DNA of 64,000 nt. Origin: Hyphomicrobiales bacterium. GTDB taxonomy: Bacteria; Pseudomonadota; Alphaproteobacteria; Parvibaculales; Parvibaculaceae. This document shows, piece by piece, positions 43,833 to 52,268 of the stretch. Below the pieces are notes generated by a model. That model saw only the letters and a list, made by a program, of their open reading frames with translations. It had not been told where the DNA came from and did not search any database. Numbering within the stretch: position 1 is the stretch's first letter; every line of letters begins with the position of its first letter. The position numbers and the translations under genes were made by a program. The DNA lies in the NCBI GenBank assembly GCA_016124805.1, contig WGND01000001.1, positions 372,001 through 436,000 on the forward strand, written 5' to 3'.

Positions 43833-46037
43833 CTAGCCTTTCCTGCCGCCGAGATTGAGCCGCAGCGAATTCACCGTCACCGTGATGGAAGACGCTGACA
43901 TGGCAATTGCGGCAATGAGCGGTGTGACGAAGCCTGCCATGGCGAGCGGCACGGCGATGGCATTGTAAAGCAGGGCGAGGCCGAAATTTTCAAAGACAAT
44001 GCTGCGGGCACGGCGCGACACGTCAATGGTCTCGAGAATGGTCGAAAGGCCTGAGCCCTGAAACACGAAATCGGCCGCGTTCTGGCTGATGTCTGCGGCG
44101 GAGGCGGGCGAAAGGGAAACATGCGCGGCACGCAGGGCCGGGGCATCATTGAGCCCATCGCCCACCATGGCCGTTTTGCGTCCCAGCGTTTTCAATTCTT
44201 CCAGCCGGGCGATCTTGTCGGCGGGGCGGGCTTCGGCGCGCCACTGCGTGATGCCAAGCGCCGTGGCGGCCTCGCGCACGGCAGGCTCCCGGTCGCCGGA
44301 GAGAAGCTCAACCGCAAAACCGCGTGCGATCAGGTTCCTCACCGTTGTTGCCGCATCATCGCGCAGGCGGTCGGTGAACCGGAAGCAGACGGGCGCTTCG
44401 GTGCCCCTGCGCAGCCAGATTTCAGAGCCGCTATGGGCGACGGTTTCGTCGGCCCCGACAAAGTGACGATTGCCGAGACGGACAGGCTCACCCTGATGGC
44501 GGCCTTCCAGACCCATCCCGCTTTCTTCGCTGATCTCGTCAATCGCCACGGCATCATGCGGCAGGCGGGCAAGCGCCTGGGCGAGCGGGTGGTGGCTATG
44601 GGCGGCAAGGCTTGCGGCCAGCGCGATGCTGGCAGGCGCAATCTCCTGCGCGTTGGCTATGTCGGGGGTACCGAAAGTGAGTGTGCCGGTCTTGTCGAAG
44701 ATGATGGTGTCGGTTTCGGCCAGACGCTCCAGGCCATCGGCGGCCTTGACGAGCACGCCCCGGCGCAAGAGACGGCCGGTGGCGACGACCTGCACCACGG
44801 GCACGGCCAGACCGAGCGCGCAGGGGCAGGTGACGATCAGTACGGCAATGGCATAGGTCAGGCTGGTGGTGATGCCCGCCCCGAGCAGCAGCCAGAGAAG
44901 CAGCGTGGCGCCGGCGAGGATATGCACGGCAGGGGCATAGATGCGCGCGGCGCGGTCAGCAATGCGGACATAGCCGGCGCGCCCCTGCTCGGCTGTTTCC
45001 ATGAGGCGGACGATTTCCGAGAGCAGGGAGTCATCATCGCGCTTGGTGACACGGATGGTCAGCGGCGTCTCCAGATTGAGGGTGCCTGCAAAAACCTGCA
45101 CGCCGGGTGCTGCGGGGGCGGGCAGGCTTTCGCCTGTAACGAGGCTTGTGTCGAGCGCGCTCGTGCCGGTGACGATTTCACCATCGGCGGGCAGGCGCGT
45201 ACCGGCCGCGACGGCCACCATCATGCCGGGTTCGAGCGATTCAACGGGTATGGCGGTCTGGGCTCCATCGGCCCCGATGACATAGGCGGCCACGGCGCGC
45301 AGGCCGAGCAGGTTCTGTGCTGCCGAGCAGGCCTGCTGGCGGGCCTGCACATCGAGATAGCGGCCAATCAGCAAAAAGAAGAGCAGCGAGATACTGGCGT
45401 CGAAATAGACATGCTCGGCATTGAAAATGGTCTGCACGAGGCTCATGCCGCTTGCCAGAATGACGGCCAGTGAAATCGGCACATCCATATTCATCTGGCC
45501 ATGCGACACCGCTTTCCAGGCTGACCTGAAAAAGGGGCGTCCGGCATAGGCGATGGCGGGCAGTGCGATCAGTGCCGAGACCCAATAGAAGAAGGCGCGC
45601 GTTTCAGGCTCCATGTCGCTGACAAGGCCGGACCAGACCGACACCGAGAGCAGCATGACATTGGCAGCGGCAAAGCCTGCGACACCGAGCGCGCGCAGCA
45701 GCTTGCGGCCCTCGTCATTTTCCATGCTGCCGATGAGCTTGGGGTCGAAGGGCACAGCATTGAAGCCGGTTGCGGCGAGCTTTTCAACAATCTCGGATGC
45801 GGTGGCGCGCTTGGGGTCCCAGCGCACGGCAACGCGTTTGGTGGAGAGATTGGCGCGGGCATAATCGACGCCGTCAACCTCATGCAGACCGCGTTCGACC
45901 TTGCGCAGGCAGCCTGCGCAATGCATGTCCTGCACCACCAGATCAAGGCGGGCTGAGCCTTGCGGCGTTTCGCGGACAAAGAATCCGGGATCGGGACGCA
46001 GGCTCAGATCAAGACGAAGGCGGGCGATGTCGGTCAT
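43833..46037 (-). CDS. ccoI: Copper P1B-type ATPase for cbb3 oxidase assembly
   Basis: CcoI/FixI exports copper across the inner membrane for the cbb3 oxidase binuclear centre. The 734-residue protein has an HMA domain with MHCAGC (Cys40, Cys43), eight predicted membrane helices, the metal-translocating CPC at 404-406 (VTCPCALGLA), and the P-type DKTGT at 448-452. TGES and GDGLNDAPAL are present. Its ATG overlaps the ccoH stop by four bases. Confidence 0.95.
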   Translation of the reverse strand: MTDIARLRLDLSLRPDPGFFVRETPQGSARLDLVVQDMHCAGCLRKVERGLHEVDGVDYARANLSTKRVAVRWDPKRATASEIVEKLAATGFNAVPFDPKLIGSMENDEGRKLLRALGVAGFAAANVMLLSVSVWSGLVSDMEPETRAFFYWVSALIALPAIAYAGRPFFRSAWKAVSHGQMNMDVPISLAVILASGMSLVQTIFNAEHVYFDASISLLFFLLIGRYLDVQARQQACSAAQNLLGLRAVAAYVIGADGAQTAIPVESLEPGMMVAVAAGTRLPADGEIVTGTSALDTSLVTGESLPAPAAPGVQVFAGTLNLETPLTIRVTKRDDDSLLSEIVRLMETAEQGRAGYVRIADRAARIYAPAVHILAGATLLLWLLLGAGITTSLTYAIAVLIVTCPCALGLAVPVVQVVATGRLLRRGVLVKAADGLERLAETDTIIFDKTGTLTFGTPDIANAQEIAPASIALAASLAAHSHHPLAQALARLPHDAVAIDEISEESGMGLEGRHQGEPVRLGNRHFVGADETVAHSGSEIWLRRGTEAPVCFRFTDRLRDDAATTVRNLIARGFAVELLSGDREPAVREAATALGITQWRAEARPADKIARLEELKTLGRKTAMVGDGLNDAPALRAAHVSLSPASAADISQNAADFVFQGSGLSTILETIDVSRRARSIVFENFGLALLYNAIAVPLAMAGFVTPLIAAIAMSASSITVTVNSLRLNLGGRKG

Positions 46038-46564
46038 GGCAGCACGAGGCGCTTGCTCGTCGCGTAGCGCTGATGGGCGGTATCCTCAGCGGCGATGCGC
46101 ACTTCCCAGTTGCCACCAAAGGCGAGATCAAAATCAACCTCATAGAGGCCGGGTCCTGTCTGCACGAGGGGTTTGCGTTCATCGCTGCCCTGCATGACCG
46201 GCCGCCAGAAGGTGGCATGGACCATGAGATTGGTGAGCGGCTTGCCGGCGGCATCATTCAGCCGGACGGTCAGCCGGGTTGCATGAGGGGAGGCGGCGTT
46301 GGCATTTGCAGCGGTGCTGATGGCGCTTGTCCAGCCCAGTGCCTCCTGGGCGGCCATTTCGTCAAGGACGTGATTATAGGCGCGGCCCTTGCGATAGGCG
46401 TCTTCCTGTTCGAGGCCGTCAAATCCGGAAATGGCGTTATAGATAAGGGCGCCGTTGACGGCGAAAACGATCCCGAAAAAGAAGACGAAACCCAGCGCGA
46501 CATGCCAGCCCTTGAGGGGGCCGAACCATGTGGCGGGATGAAAATCGCTTTCGCTCTCATTCAT
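46034..46564 (-). CDS. ccoH: FixH/CcoH cbb3 oxidase assembly protein
   Basis: CcoH/FixH is a single-helix membrane protein that stabilises the cbb3 oxidase during assembly. The 176-residue protein has a short cytoplasmic start, one membrane helix (GWHVALGFVFFFGIVFAVNG, residues 19-38) and a periplasmic Ig-like domain with FWRPV and DFDLAFGGNWEVRI. It overlaps both ccoG and ccoI by four bases. Confidence 0.9.
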   Translation of the reverse strand: MNESESDFHPATWFGPLKGWHVALGFVFFFGIVFAVNGALIYNAISGFDGLEQEDAYRKGRAYNHVLDEMAAQEALGWTSAISTAANANAASPHATRLTVRLNDAAGKPLTNLMVHATFWRPVMQGSDERKPLVQTGPGLYEVDFDLAFGGNWEVRIAAEDTAHQRYATSKRLVLP

Positions 46565-48078
46565 TTTTCAGGTCCCCGGAAGCTGGTGTCCCTGATGGCG
46601 CGCTTGCCGTCATCAATGGCGGTGGCCACGAAATGGAACTCGGCCTTGCCATCATCCAGTTGAGGCAGGTCGGCTGCCGGCAGGGTCACGAAGAACTTCA
46701 CATTGGCAAGCGTATCGGGGCCGACAGTGACAGTCGAGGATTCTTCGCCCAGCGCACCGACCCGGCTGATGCGGGCATTGGGGAGACCTTCGATGCTGAT
46801 CACATAATCATGGGCGTCATGATCCTTGTTGACGATCTTGACGGCGTAGCCGTTCCGGATGCTGCCATCCGAGAGGGTGACGAAAAGCGGATTGCGGTCG
46901 CGCAGCACGCTGACCTGCAGGGTTTCGCGATTAACGAGGGCGTAAAGCATGATGAGGCCGACGGTGGCCAGCACGACGATATAGACGATGGTGCGCGGAC
47001 GCAGCAGGCTGAGTTTTGTGGGCTCGCCTTTGGCGCGGCGTTCCTGATTGCGCAGCGTGTCATAGGCGATCAGATTGCGCGGGCGTTCCACGCGATCCAT
47101 GATTTCGTTGCAGGCATCAATGCAGAGCGCGCATTGAATGCATTCGAGCTGCATGCCGTCGCGAATGTCGATGCCCATGGGGCAGGCGGCAACACACTGG
47201 CCGCAATCGATGCAATCGCCGCGTCCTTCCCAGCTTGCCCCCTTTTTGTGCGGGCCGCGCTGCTCGCCGCGATCTTCCTTGTAGCTGACGAGCAGGGATT
47301 CCTCGTCAAACATCGCGCCCTGAATACGCGGCCAGGGGCACATGTAGATGCAGACCTGTTCGCGCGCGAGACCGCCCATGGTGTAGGTGGTGGCGGTGAA
47401 GATGGCGATGGAGAGATAGGCGATCATTGGCGCCTGAAAGGTCAGGAGCTGGCGGGCAAGTTCGGGCGCATCGGCAAAATAGAAAACCCAGGCACCGCCG
47501 GTGGCGATGGCAATCAGCACCCATGTGATGTGCTTGGCGAATTTGCGCCCGAATTTGCCAAGGCTCCAGGGCTGCTTGTCGAGGCGGATGCGGGCCGAGC
47601 GATCGCCTTCAAAGAAGCGTTCGACGGTGACGAAGAGATCGGTCCAGACCGTCTGGGGGCAGCTATAGCCGCACCAGACACGACCGGCGACGCTGGTCAC
47701 CAGAAAGAGGCCCAGCGCGGCGAGAATGAGGAGGCCGGTGATGTAATAAAATTCCTGCGGCCAGATTTCGAGAAAGAAGAAATAGAACCGGCGGGCGGGG
47801 AAATCGAGGAGTACGGCCTGGTCGGGCAGGTTGGGGCCACGGTCCCAGCGGATCCAGGGTGTCAGATAATAGATGCCCAGCGTGATCGCCATGACGATCC
47901 ATTTGAGCCGGCGAAAACTGCCATGAACGAGTTTGGGATAAATCTTGACCCGGCTGGCGTAGAGCGAGCGGTTCGCCTCTGAATTGACAGCGGTGTAGCG
48001 CTCGCCCTCGTCACCATGCGGATTTGCGATGTGGGCGGCTTCATTTGCCAGGGCAGTGAGATCAGCAGCAGGCGACAT
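46561..48078 (-). CDS. ccoG: CcoG/FixG polyferredoxin assembly protein
   Basis: CcoG/RdxA is an inner-membrane ferredoxin-like protein implicated in reducing copper for cbb3 oxidase assembly. The 505-residue protein has five predicted membrane helices, WCGYSCPQTVW, and two 4Fe-4S binding motifs, CIDCGQCVAACP and CIQCALCIDAC, followed by a C-terminal FixG Ig-like domain. It lies 65 bases after ccoP; that spacer carries complementary G/C runs. Confidence 0.94.
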   Translation of the reverse strand: MSPAADLTALANEAAHIANPHGDEGERYTAVNSEANRSLYASRVKIYPKLVHGSFRRLKWIVMAITLGIYYLTPWIRWDRGPNLPDQAVLLDFPARRFYFFFLEIWPQEFYYITGLLILAALGLFLVTSVAGRVWCGYSCPQTVWTDLFVTVERFFEGDRSARIRLDKQPWSLGKFGRKFAKHITWVLIAIATGGAWVFYFADAPELARQLLTFQAPMIAYLSIAIFTATTYTMGGLAREQVCIYMCPWPRIQGAMFDEESLLVSYKEDRGEQRGPHKKGASWEGRGDCIDCGQCVAACPMGIDIRDGMQLECIQCALCIDACNEIMDRVERPRNLIAYDTLRNQERRAKGEPTKLSLLRPRTIVYIVVLATVGLIMLYALVNRETLQVSVLRDRNPLFVTLSDGSIRNGYAVKIVNKDHDAHDYVISIEGLPNARISRVGALGEESSTVTVGPDTLANVKFFVTLPAADLPQLDDGKAEFHFVATAIDDGKRAIRDTSFRGPEK

Positions 48079-48104
48079 TCCGACATCCTAGAAAAGCGAC
48101 ACAC

Positions 48105-48139
48105 GGGGGAAAGGCCCCCGCATCCCACTCATCCGGGGG
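48105..48139. promoter_or_regulatory. Alternative G/C hairpins between ccoP and ccoG
   Basis: Three runs occur in order: GGGGG (48105-48109), CCCCCG (48115-48120) and CGGGGG (48134-48139). The middle run can pair with either side, giving two mutually exclusive hairpins. No T run follows, so a standard terminator is not supported. Processing or partial attenuation between oxidase and assembly genes is possible. Confidence 0.35.
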
Positions 48140-48143
48140 CGGA

Positions 48144-49034
48144 TTACTGTCCGCCACCCAGTGAGTGAACATAAAGTGTGAGTTGTTTGATCGTGCCTTC
48201 ATCAAGGCGGCTTGACCAAGCTGGCATGACGCCGCCGCGTCCATTTGACACTGTTTGCACGATGGTTGCCTTGTCGCCGCCATAGAGCCAGATGGCATCG
48301 GTCAGGTTGGGGGCGCCAAGCTCCTGATTGCCTTTGGCATCCTCACCGTGACAGGCCACGCAGTTATTGGCGAAGACTTCCTGTCCGCGGGCAATGGCTT
48401 CAGCTTCCGCCTGTGTGCCCGAAAGAGAAAGCACATAATCGGCGACATCGCTGATTTCGGCCGGTGTCAAAATCTCGTCCTTGCCAAAGGCCGACATGAT
48501 GTTGAAACGTGTTTCGTCGTCAGCCTCCCAGCGGATGCCATGCTGCAGGGTGGTGTGAATGTCGTCCAGCGTGCCGCCCCAGAGCCAGTCATCATCATTG
48601 AGATTTGGAAATCCCTTGGAGCCCTGAGCGCCCGAGCCGTGGCAGGGCGCGCAATTGTCGCCGAAGGCGGCTTTGCCGCCGGCCAGAGCCAGTTCCATCA
48701 GGGCCGGGTTCTCAGCGATCTCGACAAGCGGCTTTGTCGTGATTTCGGCAAGCTGGTCGGCGCGACCGGCCTGAACGGCTGCCAGTTCGTCGGCCACGCT
48801 CTGGCGCTGTTCATAGCCGAGTACGCCCTTGGTGTAGGTCCAGCCCTCTGTCGAGAGATGGGGCCAGGCCGGCATGAAAATCCAGTAGACGAAGGCCCAT
48901 GCGCAGCAGGCGTAGAATGTATAAAGCCACCATTTGGGCAAAGGATTGTTGAGTTCCTTGATACCATCCCACTCGTGACCGGTCGTTTCGACGCCCGAGA
49001 CGTCGTCTTTATGCTTGTGTGGGTTGTCGCTCAT
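48144..49034 (-). CDS. ccoP: cbb3-type cytochrome c oxidase subunit III (dihaem)
   Basis: CcoP carries electrons through two periplasmic c-type haems to CcoO/CcoN. The 296-residue protein has the FixP N-terminal domain (GIKELNNPLPKWW), a membrane helix (LYTFYACCAWAFVYWIF) and two haem sites, CAPCH and CVACH, each with a downstream Met ligand segment. Its start overlaps the ccoQ stop by four bases. Confidence 0.96.
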   Translation of the reverse strand: MSDNPHKHKDDVSGVETTGHEWDGIKELNNPLPKWWLYTFYACCAWAFVYWIFMPAWPHLSTEGWTYTKGVLGYEQRQSVADELAAVQAGRADQLAEITTKPLVEIAENPALMELALAGGKAAFGDNCAPCHGSGAQGSKGFPNLNDDDWLWGGTLDDIHTTLQHGIRWEADDETRFNIMSAFGKDEILTPAEISDVADYVLSLSGTQAEAEAIARGQEVFANNCVACHGEDAKGNQELGAPNLTDAIWLYGGDKATIVQTVSNGRGGVMPAWSSRLDEGTIKQLTLYVHSLGGGQ

Positions 49035-49231
49035 CTGGCGGACTCCGTTTTTTCGTCAGGCGTATCGATATCTTCGTTGAGCGCGAGAGAGGCTGCATGA
49101 TCGAAGATCTTCTTGTTGCCGGGTCGAAGGGCATAAAAGAGGATCCCGAGGAACATGATGACCATGAAGACGAGGCCGCCCGATGTGGTCCATGTATGCA
49201 CTGTCTCGTAAGCCGTTGTTGTGTGTTCCAT
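49031..49231 (-). CDS. ccoQ: cbb3-type oxidase subunit IV (CcoQ)
   Basis: CcoQ is a small one-helix subunit that stabilises the cbb3 oxidase. The 66-residue product has a hydrophobic helix (GGLVFMVIMFLGILFYALRP) and an acidic tail with NKKIFDHAASL. ATG 49231 was chosen over 49249 because it begins the family pattern MEHTTTAYE. It lies between ccoO and ccoP. Confidence 0.9.
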   Translation of the reverse strand: MEHTTTAYETVHTWTTSGGLVFMVIMFLGILFYALRPGNKKIFDHAASLALNEDIDTPDEKTESAR

Positions 49232-49251
49232 GATGTGTTCCTGCCACACGC

Positions 49252-49983
49252 TTACTGCGTGAAGTCGGCCTTCTCCTGATCATTGAAATCGACAAGGGTG
49301 CCCAGCATCTGCAGATAGGCGATGAGGGCATCCAGTTCGGTAATCTTGGCCGGGTTGCCATCGAAATCGCGCGCGACCGCTTTGGGGTAGCGTGCCATCA
49401 GGCCGTCGGTGTCGGCGTCAGGCGTGGCCTGTGCTTCGATGTCGGCTTTGGCATTAGCGATATCTTCTTCGCTGTAGGGAACACCAGCATCAACAAGCGC
49501 ACGCAGATCATTTTCGATGTGCTTGTAGTCCAGTGCCGTAGTGGCGAGGAAGGGATAGCCCGGCATGATCGATTCCGGTACGACATTGCGCGGGTTCTGC
49601 ATGTGCAATGTGTGCCATTCGTCGGAATATTTGCCGCCGATGCGGGCCAGATCCGGCCCTGTGCGCTTTGAGCCCCACTGGAAGGGGTGGTCATATTTGC
49701 TCTCGGCCGCCAGTGAATAATGGCCATAGCGTTCGACCTCGGCGCGCAGTGAGCGAATCATCTGGCTGTGGCAGAGGTAGCAACCTTCGCGGATATAGAC
49801 ATTGCGACCCTCCAGCTCGAGCGGGCTGTAGGGGCGCACACCCTTCACATCCTCAATCGTTGTCTTGATGAGGAATGTGGGGGTGATTTCCACGAGGCCG
49901 CCAATGGCCACCACGATGAGGGTAAGGACGAGGAGAAGAATGGAGTTCTTCTCGATGACGTCGTGAGAAAATTTACGTGCCAT
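49252..49983 (-). CDS. ccoO: cbb3-type cytochrome c oxidase subunit II (monohaem)
   Basis: CcoO is the monohaem cytochrome c subunit. The 243-residue protein has an N-terminal membrane helix ([20 protein letters not shown]) and the haem motif CYLCHSQ, preceded by YIREG, as in Fix[17 protein letters not shown] and the Met-containing SIMPGYP segment are conserved. It lies 12 bases after ccoN. Confidence 0.97.
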   Translation of the reverse strand: MARKFSHDVIEKNSILLLVLTLIVVAIGGLVEITPTFLIKTTIEDVKGVRPYSPLELEGRNVYIREGCYLCHSQMIRSLRAEVERYGHYSLAAESKYDHPFQWGSKRTGPDLARIGGKYSDEWHTLHMQNPRNVVPESIMPGYPFLATTALDYKHIENDLRALVDAGVPYSEEDIANAKADIEAQATPDADTDGLMARYPKAVARDFDGNPAKITELDALIAYLQMLGTLVDFNDQEKADFTQ

Positions 49984-49995
49984 TTTTTCTGATCC

Positions 49996-51687
49996 TCACT
50001 CTGCCGGCAGTGCGGCGGCGCCCACAGGCAGGTCTGACTGCCCGGCAAGCACGGGTTCGTTTTTGCGGATGCGTCCCTTGATGGTCATCCAGCAGTTGTA
50101 GGTCATGATCAGCGCCCCGATCAGGAACAGCACGCCGCCCAGACCGCGGATGATGTAGAAGGGGTGCATGGCGGCGACGGTTTCCACGAAGGAATATTCA
50201 AGGAAGCCCGAGGCGTCATAGGCGCGCCACATCAGGCCCTGAAGGATGCCCGACACCCACATCGAGGTGATGTAGAGAACAATGCCGATGGAGGCGATCC
50301 AGAAGTGCCAGCTGACAAGCGCCATGGAATAGAGGCGTTCGCGCTTCCAGAGCCAGGGCACGAGGCAGTAGATCGCGCCGAAGGAGACGAAGCCGACCCA
50401 GCCGAGGGCACCGGAATGCACATGGCCGATGGTCCAGTCGGTGTAATGGGACAGCGAATTGACCGCCTTGACCGACATGACCGGCCCTTCAAAGGTGGAC
50501 ATGCCGTAGAAGGCCACGGAGACCACCAGCATGCGGATGACGGGGTCTGTGCGCAGCTTGTCCCAAGCGCCTGACAGCGTCATCAGGCCGTTGATCATGC
50601 CACCCCATGAGGGCATCCACAGCATGATGGAAAAGGTCATGCCGAGCGTCTGCGCCCAGTCGGGCAGGGCCGTGAAGTGCAGATGATGGGGACCGGCCCA
50701 GATATAGAGGAAGATCAGTGACCAGAAATGGATGATCGACAGGCGGTATGAATAGACAGGCCGACCGGCACGCTTGGGGATGAAGTAATACATCATCCCG
50801 AGGAAGCCTGCTGTGAGGAAGAAGCCCACGGCGTTATGGCCATACCACCACTGGATCAGCGCATCCTGCACGCCGGAGAAGAGCGAATAGCTCTTGGAGC
50901 CGAAGAAGCTCTCGGGAATCGCCAGATTATTGACGATATGCAGCATGGCGATGGTGACGATGAAGGCCAGGTAGAACCAGTTGGCGACGTAGATATGGGG
51001 CTCCTTGCGCCGGGCGAGGGTGGCGAGGAAGACCAGCAGGTAGACGACCCAGACGATGGTCAGCCAGATATCGGCATACCATTCCGGTTCGGCATATTCC
51101 TTGGACTGGGTCACACCCATCAGATAGCCGGTTGCGGCCACCACGATGAAGAGATTGTAGCCCCAGAACACGAACCAGGGGGCGATGTCGCCGGCCAGCC
51201 GCGTCCGGCAGGTGCGCTGGACGGCGTAAAAGGATGTCGCAATCAGCGCATTGCCGCCAAAGGCAAAGATCACAGCGGAGGTGTGGAGCGGACGCAGGCG
51301 TCCGAATGTGGTGAAGGGCAGATCAAGGTTGAGCCAGGGAAAAGCCAGCTGGAAGGCGATATAGCACCCCACCAGAAAACCCGCCAAACCCCAGAAAATC
51401 GTGGCAATAACGCCTGCTTTGACGACATTGTCATTATATCCGAGCTTGGTCTCGCCGGTCTTTTTGAAGGTCTCAAGGGCATCAAAATGCCGATGACCGA
51501 TGGCCAGGGCGCCAAATGTCAGCGCGAAGGCGAAAAGCCATGCATGGATGGCCATGGGCGTATCCACGGCCTTGGCTGCCACAATAAGACTGACGAGGAC
51601 CCCGAGGACCAGTGCGCCCGTGACCAGATAGGACGCAGTCGTCATGGTGCCGGGAATATGGCTCCCGCGCGTGCTCGAAACCGCCAT
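49996..51687 (-). CDS. ccoN: cbb3-type cytochrome c oxidase subunit I
   Basis: CcoN is the catalytic subunit, holding haem b and the haem b3/CuB centre where oxygen is reduced at low oxygen tension. The 563-residue protein has 12 or more membrane helices with the ligand histidines in [25 protein letters not shown] and [21 protein letters not shown] upstream supports ATG 51687; the frame is open back to 51798. It heads the ccoNOQP genes, followed by ccoGHIS, in one direction. No convincing FNR/FixK box was found upstream. Confidence 0.97.
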   Translation of the reverse strand: MAVSSTRGSHIPGTMTTASYLVTGALVLGVLVSLIVAAKAVDTPMAIHAWLFAFALTFGALAIGHRHFDALETFKKTGETKLGYNDNVVKAGVIATIFWGLAGFLVGCYIAFQLAFPWLNLDLPFTTFGRLRPLHTSAVIFAFGGNALIATSFYAVQRTCRTRLAGDIAPWFVFWGYNLFIVVAATGYLMGVTQSKEYAEPEWYADIWLTIVWVVYLLVFLATLARRKEPHIYVANWFYLAFIVTIAMLHIVNNLAIPESFFGSKSYSLFSGVQDALIQWWYGHNAVGFFLTAGFLGMMYYFIPKRAGRPVYSYRLSIIHFWSLIFLYIWAGPHHLHFTALPDWAQTLGMTFSIMLWMPSWGGMINGLMTLSGAWDKLRTDPVIRMLVVSVAFYGMSTFEGPVMSVKAVNSLSHYTDWTIGHVHSGALGWVGFVSFGAIYCLVPWLWKRERLYSMALVSWHFWIASIGIVLYITSMWVSGILQGLMWRAYDASGFLEYSFVETVAAMHPFYIIRGLGGVLFLIGALIMTYNCWMTIKGRIRKNEPVLAGQSDLPVGAAALPAE

Positions 51688-52050
51688 GTGACGATCTCCT
51701 TTAATTCGTTGCCTCTTCCGGGTTCGGGTCCCCGGCCCCATTTCATGCGTTCCATCCCGACGGCCATCGCCCCTGGGGGCATGCCAACTGTCACGCAATC
51801 AAGAATCCATAACATGTTTGTGGGTATACAACGACGACTTGTTACAGGAAATTAAGGTGGCGCATCACTGTGTCGCATAAACCAAGCGTTCTGCTGGGGA
51901 ACTCATCCTGTTAACCAAGGCGCGGTAGGCTGGTGCGGACCGCGCGCAACAGTTTTGTGTGCGTATCATATGACGAGGGATATTTTGGCTGTGCCAAAGC
52001 TGAGCTACATGATAAGTACTCAAGCTTATGCGTGAGTGTAAAAGGAGTCC

Positions 52051-52140
52051 GTGCTGTCCATTTGTGATATGAAGCGGATCGTTACACGGGCGGTTTTCTG
52101 TCTTGGCGCGGCGCAGCAAGCGTTCTGGCAGGGAAAGTGA
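52051..52140 (+). other. Candidate short leader peptide frame
   Basis: A GTG at 52051, with AAAGGAG at 52040-52046 just upstream, opens a 29-codon frame (MLSICDMKRIVTRAVFCLG start) ending in TGA at 52138-52140. A terminator-like hairpin begins five bases later. This layout could be a leader peptide or a small regulatory transcript, but it may be chance; there is no homology support. Confidence 0.25.
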
Positions 52141-52144
52141 AAAG

Positions 52145-52175
52145 CCGATTGGGGCAAAGCTTGATCGGTTTTTTT
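52145..52175 (+). terminator. Terminator-like hairpin upstream of the RND exporter gene
   Basis: CCGAT (52145-52149) pairs with ATCGG (52164-52168) and seven T residues follow. It faces the same way as the exporter gene 93 bases downstream and ends the short candidate frame before it. It may be an attenuator or the end of a small RNA. Confidence 0.55.
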
Positions 52176-52268
52176 CTTTCTAGGTAACAAACAAGAGAGC
52201 GAAACGCTCCGAATTAGTGGACAGCGGATGGTGCCGTGAAAAGGCGGGCCATTCTTGGGGAGGTAAGA

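Larger units (their letters stand above)
51688..52268. other. Long divergent intergenic region between ccoN and the RND exporter gene
   Basis: This 581-base stretch separates two divergent genes. It holds a possible 29-codon frame with its own ribosome binding site (52051-52140), a hairpin with a T run (52145-52175), and otherwise no conserved coding sequence that I can see. Promoters for ccoN and the exporter must lie here, but I could not identify them with confidence. Confidence 0.6.

Noticed and set aside
51789-51802. Possible FNR/FixK box upstream of ccoN
   Set aside because: Only one half (TTGAT on the minus strand) matches; the second half TGACA does not fit ATCAA or GTCAA.
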